Assembly: GCA_012727545.1 (NCBI GenBank)
Contig: JAAYHA010000223.1
Coordinates: 1 to 9,805, forward strand
DNA from: Synergistaceae bacterium
GTDB lineage: Bacteria > Synergistota > Synergistia > Synergistales > Synergistaceae
Direction of reading: 5' to 3'
Length of the DNA: 9,805 nucleotides
In this document: one piece after another, positions 6,380 through 9,805 of the stretch
Layout: each line of letters opens with the position of its first letter
Position numbering within the stretch: the first letter of the stretch is position 1
Made by a program: the position numbers and the translations under genes
Notes under the pieces: generated by a model
Databases searched by the model: none
The model's input: the letters and a program-made list of their open reading frames with translations, nothing else
Told to the model about the DNA's origin: nothing

Positions 6380-7267
6380 ATGGCAGAAAATATCTCAACA
6401 AATATCGAACAGTTTTTGTTATTCTTAGAGTCCAGGGGCCGCTCGAAAAACACTGTTACTAACTACAGGGTCGATTTGGAGCAGTTCAGGGAGTATTTGC
6501 TGAGACAGGGCATCTCTGATGTTTCTGGGATAGATTCACAGTCAGTTCGGGTCTACCTCTCAAATATCATAGGTTTCGGAATAGCAAAATCGTCCGCTGC
6601 AAGAAAGCTTTCCGCTGTAAGAGGCTTCATAAGGTGGCTTTCTTCAAGGGAAGTACTTGATTATGGCGTTGCAGCGGGACTGAAGGGTCCCAAACTGCCG
6701 TCGTCTCTTCCAAGGGCGCTCTCATTTGAGGAGACTGAAAAGCTTCTTACAGAAGGTCCTGAAAATGGTAAACACTATCAAAGAGACAGACTGATACTGG
6801 AGTTGCTTTATGGTTCGGGTCTTAGAGTATCTGAATTGATAGACCTGAACTGGGAAAACATAGAGACAGATCAGAGAATGATAAGAGTTTTCGGAAAAGG
6901 TTCAAAGGAGCGTCTGGTGCCATTTGGCCCCGGCGTAAAAAAACTTCTTGAGGACTGGAAACTCCTCTCAAAAGAAGGGACAAAAGGGCCATTATTCTTA
7001 TCAGAAAAAGGAGCGGAAAGGCTTACGGTCAGAACAGTACACAGACTGGTACAAAGAGCTGCTCTGCGTGTAGGGATCTACGGGGTATCGCCGCATACGC
7101 TGAGGCATTGTTTTGCAACACATCTGCTTGAGCGCGGAGCTCCACTGAGGGTCGTACAGGAACTTCTTGGTCACGAAAGCATAGCCGCGACCCAAAGGTA
7201 TCTCTCTATCACAGCAGAACAGATGAAGAGAAGTTATATGGAATACCATCCGAGAGCACACGAGTAA
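6380..7267 (+). CDS. xerC: Tyrosine recombinase XerC (XerC/XerD family)
   Basis: A 295-residue tyrosine recombinase, the normal Xer length. These enzymes cut and rejoin DNA at dif to resolve chromosome dimers at cell division. The N-terminal SAM-like DNA-binding domain (about 5-90) includes SRGRSKNTVTNYRVDLEQF. The catalytic domain holds all six expected residues: R149 (GSGLRVSEL), K173 (FGKGSKERL), H239 and R242 (HTLRHCFATH), H265 (LGHES) and nucleophile Y274 (TQRYLSI). ATG 6380 (MAENISTNIEQF) gives the usual short lead-in. An in-frame TTG at 6341 would add 13 residues that do not look Xer-like. No ribosome binding site precedes ATG 6380, and the promoter suggests a leaderless message. Position upstream of codY matches CodV (XerC) of Bacillus; XerC versus XerD is decided mainly by this context. 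In Bacillus, hslV and hslU would follow; here codY follows directly. Confidence 0.92.
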   Translation: MAENISTNIEQFLLFLESRGRSKNTVTNYRVDLEQFREYLLRQGISDVSGIDSQSVRVYLSNIIGFGIAKSSAARKLSAVRGFIRWLSSREVLDYGVAAGLKGPKLPSSLPRALSFEETEKLLTEGPENGKHYQRDRLILELLYGSGLRVSELIDLNWENIETDQRMIRVFGKGSKERLVPFGPGVKKLLEDWKLLSKEGTKGPLFLSEKGAERLTVRTVHRLVQRAALRVGIYGVSPHTLRHCFATHLLERGAPLRVVQELLGHESIAATQRYLSITAEQMKRSYMEYHPRAHE

Positions 7268-7302
7268 CTATCAAAATAGAAAAAGAGGAAGGAAGTTGTT
7301 TA

Positions 7303-8139
7303 ATGGATACACCGAAAGAACTAATTGAAGCAAGACCCAAAATTATGAATCCTGCCGCAATGCAGGATCTTCTTGAGAAAACGCGGATGGTCAGCCGTGC
7401 TCTCCAGTCGCGCAAGGATAGAGGGACGCCTGACTATCCCAAACTTGCAAGGCTTATGTCAGACCTCTCTGCAGCCAACGTATACGTGATCAACGGAGAG
7501 GGCAAGATACTCGGCTACGCATGGATAAGCGAGTATGACTGCCCTATAATGTCAGACCAGCTTTTGGACGGTGAAATGCCGGCAGCCTACGTAGAAAAGG
7601 TAAACTCGTTCCACGAATCGATACTGAATCACACAGACCACGGTCTTTGTGCTTATGCGGACCAGCCATGCACTTACTCAAACAAGCATGTCCTTTTGGT
7701 GCCGATCAATGGTTCCGGAGAAAGGCTGGGGACACTTATCCTTGCCCGTTTTGGATGTCAGTTCGATACAAGGGACCTTGTGCTTGCCGAATACCTTGGC
7801 ACAGTTGTCGGATTGGAGATCCTCAACGACAGGGGAAAGACTATCGAAGAGCGCGGCCGTGAACGGCTTGTGGTCCAGATGGCAATGAGAGCCCTCTCAT
7901 ACTCAGAAGTTGAATCAGTAAGACACATCATAGAGGACCTGGGCGGCTCAGAGGGTGTTGTAGTGGCAAGTAAAGTTGCAGACAGAGTCGGCGTGACCAG
8001 AAGTGTAATAGTCAACGCATTGAGAAAACTGGGAAGCGCTGGTATCATAGAAAGCAGGAGCCTTGGGATGAAGGGAACATATATAAAGGTCCTCAGCCCG
8101 CTCTTTTTGGAGGAGCTTGGTATAGCAGTCTCTCGTTAA
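7303..8139 (+). CDS. codY: GTP/branched-chain amino acid-responsive regulator CodY
   Basis: A 278-residue CodY, a cytoplasmic dimeric transcription factor. In Firmicutes it senses branched-chain amino acids and GTP and represses nutrient-limitation genes. The N-terminal GAF-type sensor domain spans about residues 20-170 (NVYVINGEGKILGYAW, LLVPINGSGERLGTLILARFG, LVLAEYLGTVVGLEIL). A linker helix, VVQMAMRALSYSEVESVRHI, follows. The C-terminal winged helix (about 215-268) has ADRVGVTRSVIVNALRKLGS and ESRSLGMKGTYIKVL, almost identical to Bacillus. The protein is about 19 residues longer than B. subtilis CodY at the N-terminus (MDTPKELIEARPKIMNPAA). The start at 7303 is supported by GAGGAAGG at 7285-7292; an internal Met at residue 20 would match the Bacillus start. 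It lies 35 bases after xerC with no terminator between, so the two are probably co-transcribed. Which ligand is sensed here cannot be read from the sequence. Confidence 0.95.
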   Translation: MDTPKELIEARPKIMNPAAMQDLLEKTRMVSRALQSRKDRGTPDYPKLARLMSDLSAANVYVINGEGKILGYAWISEYDCPIMSDQLLDGEMPAAYVEKVNSFHESILNHTDHGLCAYADQPCTYSNKHVLLVPINGSGERLGTLILARFGCQFDTRDLVLAEYLGTVVGLEILNDRGKTIEERGRERLVVQMAMRALSYSEVESVRHIIEDLGGSEGVVVASKVADRVGVTRSVIVNALRKLGSAGIIESRSLGMKGTYIKVLSPLFLEELGIAVSR

Positions 8140-8160
8140 AAATTTAGGGAGGGTGATATC

Positions 8161-8556
8161 TTGAAGGCAAAGATCCTTATAGCCGATGATTCGGCCTACA
8201 TGCGTTCGATACTGAAAGACCTGCTCCTTCGGAACGGATATGACGTTATCGGAGAGGCTGAGAACGGCAGAGAGGTCATTGAATTATACGGAAAACTTAA
8301 ACCCGACGTTATAGCAATGGATATAATGATGCCTGAAATGAGCGGTACACAGGCCCTCAAGGAGCTAAAGGAAAGATACCCCGAGGCCAGGGTAGTAATG
8401 TCGGCATCGATGGGGCAGCAGAATCTGGTCGTTGAGGCCATAAGGGCTGGGGCGGCAGAATTCTTCATCAAACCTGTCCAGGCAGAAAGGGTCGTCGAAG
8501 CGATAGACAAAGCCCTTCAGCGCAGGACAGACAGTTTTATACAACAAAAGGAGTAG
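8161..8556 (+). CDS. cheY: Stand-alone CheY-like response regulator
   Basis: A 131-residue single-domain receiver with no output domain, as in CheY. The acidic pocket is D9-D10 (ILIADDSAYMR), the phosphoacceptor is D54 (DVIAMDIMMPEMSG), the switch Ser is near 81 (VVMSASMGQQ) and the conserved lysine is K104 (FFIKPVQ). The whole fold is complete and closely follows the Thermotoga-type CheY pattern (SAMGQQ, EAIKAGA, FIVKP). CheY binds the flagellar switch when phosphorylated, but no chemotaxis or flagellar gene is in this window, so a different partner is possible. The start is a TTG at 8161 with a strong GGAGG at 8148-8152, 8 bases upstream. It lies 21 bases after codY, with no terminator, indicating one operon. 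Receiver identity is certain; a chemotaxis role is moderate. Confidence 0.88.
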   Translation: MKAKILIADDSAYMRSILKDLLLRNGYDVIGEAENGREVIELYGKLKPDVIAMDIMMPEMSGTQALKELKERYPEARVVMSASMGQQNLVVEAIRAGAAEFFIKPVQAERVVEAIDKALQRRTDSFIQQKE

Positions 8557-8572
8557 CTATTTTTATTTATTA

Positions 8573-8581
8573 TGGTAAAAT
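8573..8581 (+). promoter_or_regulatory. Extended -10 promoter for the S1-domain gene
   Basis: TGGTAAAAT at 8573-8581 is an extended -10 element (TGN before TAAAAT) in the AT-rich gap after cheY. No good -35 hexamer lies 17 bases upstream, as is common for extended -10 promoters. Transcription would start near 8588, giving a 5' leader of about 60 bases that includes the hairpin at 8604-8620. The TAAAAT box is the same hexamer as in the tRNA-Lys promoter. Confidence 0.5.
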
Positions 8582-8603
8582 GCGCTCCATAATATTTACG
8601 ATA

Positions 8604-8630
8604 CTCCGTGCAGAACGGAGACATATTTTT
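8604..8630 (+). terminator. Hairpin followed by a U-rich run in the cheY-S1 gap
   Basis: CTCCGT (8604-8609) pairs with ACGGAG (8615-8620) across a 5-base loop, followed by ACATATTTTT to 8630. It may be a weak terminator for the codY-cheY unit. It also lies inside the predicted leader of the S1 gene, just ahead of its Shine-Dalgarno GGAGGT (8634-8639), so it could equally influence that gene. The stem is only 6 bp and the U-run is interrupted, so the call is tentative. Confidence 0.35.
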
Positions 8631-8650
8631 CTTGGAGGTCAGAACCGCAT

Positions 8651-9070
8651 ATGGTAGATAAGGTACCCGCAGCATCAGGAGCAAGCGTGGGGGATGTGCT
8701 GAACGGAACAGTAGAGCACGTTGCCGCCTACGGCGCGTTTATCAGGCTCGAATCAGGGCAGAAGGCGATGGTCCATATATCAGAACTCTCCCACAACTAT
8801 GTAAAAAAAGTTGAGGATGTTCTGGAAGTTGGACAGAAAATAACCGCTAAGGTTATCAAGATCGATGAAAAGGGCAGGATAGACCTTTCCATCAAGGCGC
8901 TTCAAGTCAAAGAGCCTCCGGCCAGACCGGTCTACCGTGAAGATGACTTTGAGAAGAAGCTTACTACATTCCTCAAATTCAGCGATGAAAAAATTGCCGA
9001 CCTCAGCAAATCAAAAGAAGTCCGAAGCACTAAGAGAAAAACAGGAAGCAGTCCGGCCGGCAAAAAATAG
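8651..9070 (+). CDS. S1-domain RNA-binding protein (YabR/YugI-like)
   Basis: A 139-residue protein with one S1 OB-fold domain at about residues 12-83: VGDVLNGTVEHVAAYGAFIRL, MVHISELSHNYVKKVEDVLEVG, and IDEKGRIDLSIKAL. After it comes a charged tail with FEKKLTTFLKFSDEKIADL and a basic Lys/Arg-rich end. This layout is that of Firmicutes YabR and YugI (general stress protein 13), small S1 proteins that bind RNA or ribosomes. The start is ATG 8651, which follows GGAGGT (8634-8639) at a rather long 11-base spacing. It has its own likely promoter at 8573-8581. A strong terminator hairpin begins 31 bases after the stop. RNA binding is well supported by the fold; the cellular job is unknown. Confidence 0.85.
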   Translation: MVDKVPAASGASVGDVLNGTVEHVAAYGAFIRLESGQKAMVHISELSHNYVKKVEDVLEVGQKITAKVIKIDEKGRIDLSIKALQVKEPPARPVYREDDFEKKLTTFLKFSDEKIADLSKSKEVRSTKRKTGSSPAGKK

Positions 9071-9083
9071 CTTTGAGGACATG

Positions 9084-9650
9084 ATGACAAAAAATCCCCT
9101 TAAAAAGCCGGCGATAGATGATCTGCCGGCTTTTTGGTCGCCTTTAAGTGATGAAGATATCACCGTCCTAAGGAAAAGGAACAGCCGTCGGCGCTTTGAC
9201 CTTTCTATGATCCATTCTGTTGCCGCAAGATGTTCCTACAGTTTTCCGCAGGTTCTGGTATGCCGGCCTCACAGAAGGGGAGGGGCCCCCTTTCCTACAA
9301 TGTTCTGGCTGACATGCCCATTTTTAGACCGTAAATGCGGTGAGCTGGAATCTCTGCAGAAGATAAGAGAGTTGGAAGAACTCTTCAGGGCAAGGCAGGC
9401 AGAAGTTTCCCTCTGGCATGAAAAGTATGCTCTTTTGAGAAAGAGCATATCTCTAAAAGACATAGATATGCCTACCGGAGTCGGAGGGATAAACTGGCAC
9501 GATGCCCCTTACGCAGTAAAATGTCTTCACCTGCAAGTTGCCACATGGCTTGGCTGGAGGTATCATCCTGCTGAAGACTGGCTGAAAGAACAGCTGGAAG
9601 TTACCGAATGTGCTTGCGGGATTTGCGGAAAAAGAGATGATGGGCAATAA
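9084..9650 (+). CDS. DUF501 family protein of unknown function
   Basis: A protein of about 188 residues that I recognise as DUF501, a family of unknown function common in actinobacteria and also found in other phyla. Family-like blocks are LSDEDITVLRKR, VAARCSYSFPQVLVC, GGAPFPTMFWLTCPFLDR, and a C-terminal half with GVGGINWHDAPYAVKCLHLQVA and HPAEDWL. Several conserved cysteines and histidines suggest a metal or active site, with an extra CACGIC cluster at the end, but no function can be stated. The start is uncertain. ATGs at 9081 and 9084 follow GAGGA (9075-9079) unusually closely; 9084 gives 4-base spacing. A terminator hairpin (9102-9135) lies in the first codons. Starting beyond it at ATG 9207 would delete family-conserved residues, so an upstream start is preferred. 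No signal peptide or membrane segment is visible. Confidence 0.8.
   Translation: MTKNPLKKPAIDDLPAFWSPLSDEDITVLRKRNSRRRFDLSMIHSVAARCSYSFPQVLVCRPHRRGGAPFPTMFWLTCPFLDRKCGELESLQKIRELEELFRARQAEVSLWHEKYALLRKSISLKDIDMPTGVGGINWHDAPYAVKCLHLQVATWLGWRYHPAEDWLKEQLEVTECACGICGKRDDGQ
9102..9135. terminator. Perfect 11-bp terminator hairpin inside the 5' end of the DUF501 frame
   Basis: AAAAAGCCGGC (9102-9112) pairs perfectly with GCCGGCTTTTT (9125-9135) across a 12-base loop. The GC stem, upstream A-run and downstream T-run make a classical intrinsic terminator usable in both directions. It begins 31 bases after the S1 gene stop, the right place to end that transcript, yet it also encodes part of the DUF501 N-terminus (KKPAIDDLPAF). 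Confidence 0.8.
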
Positions 9651-9687
9651 AAATCCTGATCGTATTATATAATTTAGCAAGTCCTTA

Positions 9688-9715
9688 TTGACTTTCTCGT
9701 AAAAACCTGTAAAAT
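9688..9715 (+). promoter_or_regulatory. Promoter for tRNA-Lys (-35 TTGACT, -10 TAAAAT)
   Basis: TTGACT at 9688-9693 and TAAAAT at 9710-9715 are spaced by 16 bases. The start would be near 9722, about 17 bases ahead of the tRNA. It is the best consensus match of the promoters in the window, as expected for a stable RNA gene. Confidence 0.7.
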
Positions 9716-9738
9716 TACCCATCGTGATGTACATTTTT

Positions 9739-9805
9739 GAGCCGTTAGCTCAGCTGGCAGAGCACCGGACTTTTAATCCGGGTGTCCCGGGTCCGAGTCC
9801 CGGAC
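9739..9805 (+). tRNA. tRNA-Lys, anticodon UUU, 3' truncated by the window
   Basis: The cloverleaf can be folded by eye. The 5' acceptor strand is GAGCCGT (9739-9745) and the D-arm is GCTC...GAGC (9748-9763). The anticodon stem CCGGA/TCCGG surrounds loop CTTTTAA with anticodon TTT at 9772-9774. The variable region is GTGTC and the T-stem is CCGGG/CCCGG (9787-9791 with 9799-9803). The window ends after the first two bases (AC) of the 3' acceptor strand, which would pair with the GT at 9744-9745. The T-loop reads TCCGAGT, so position 55 is C rather than the near-universal U. The gene reads lysine codons AAA and AAG. Confidence 0.92.

Noticed and set aside
8937..9083. DUF501 start at 8937 overlapping the S1 gene
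   Set aside because: The extra N-terminal codons lie in another frame of the S1 protein's charged tail and resemble nothing in DUF501; initiation at 9081 or 9084 is more plausible.

Overview
The window is a plus-strand housekeeping segment from a bacterium with roughly 50% GC. Gene order comM-dprA-topA-trmFO-xerC-codY matches the Bacillus-type cluster (dprA-topA-trmFO-codV-clpQY-codY), but the protein sequences are divergent. The combination of CodY, a Thermotoga-like stand-alone CheY, a DUF501 protein and several TTG starts suggests Synergistota (Synergistaceae-like). That placement is an inference from gene content and is not proven by the sequence.

Layout. Positions 1-5561 hold a tight four-gene run: a 5'-truncated comM, dprA (16-base overlap with comM), topA (14-base gap) and trmFO (20-base overlap with topA). 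No internal promoter is obvious, so this looks like one operon for DNA uptake and recombination, supercoiling control and tRNA methylation. Positions 5562-6340 contain no credible gene. They hold an elaborate, roughly palindromic composite repeat: outer 11-bp iterons, middle arrays of about 25-bp hairpin units, and an inner inverted pair of 33-bp palindromic units around a 52-bp core. It sits between trmFO and xerC, which are often adjacent in related clusters.

A new transcription unit begins at 6345-6380, where the promoter -10 box lies so close to the xerC ATG that the mRNA would be nearly leaderless. xerC is followed after 35 bases by codY and then by a CheY-like response regulator (TTG start). 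The hslV/hslU genes found between xerC and codY in Bacillus are absent. A further unit starts from an extended -10 promoter near 8576 and encodes an S1-domain RNA-binding protein. Next is a DUF501 protein whose reading frame contains a perfect 11-bp terminator-type hairpin in its first codons. The window ends inside a tRNA-Lys(UUU) gene with its own promoter.

Functionally, ComM and DprA handle incoming single-stranded DNA, TopA removes negative supercoils, XerC resolves chromosome dimers, TrmFO makes m5U54 in tRNA, CodY is a nutrient-responsive regulator, and the CheY-like and S1 proteins are signalling and RNA-binding factors. The most unusual material is the 5581-6262 composite palindrome, then the DUF501 terminator overlap, the near-leaderless xerC, the lysine-rich tail on TopA, and a tRNA-Lys with C instead of U at position 55.
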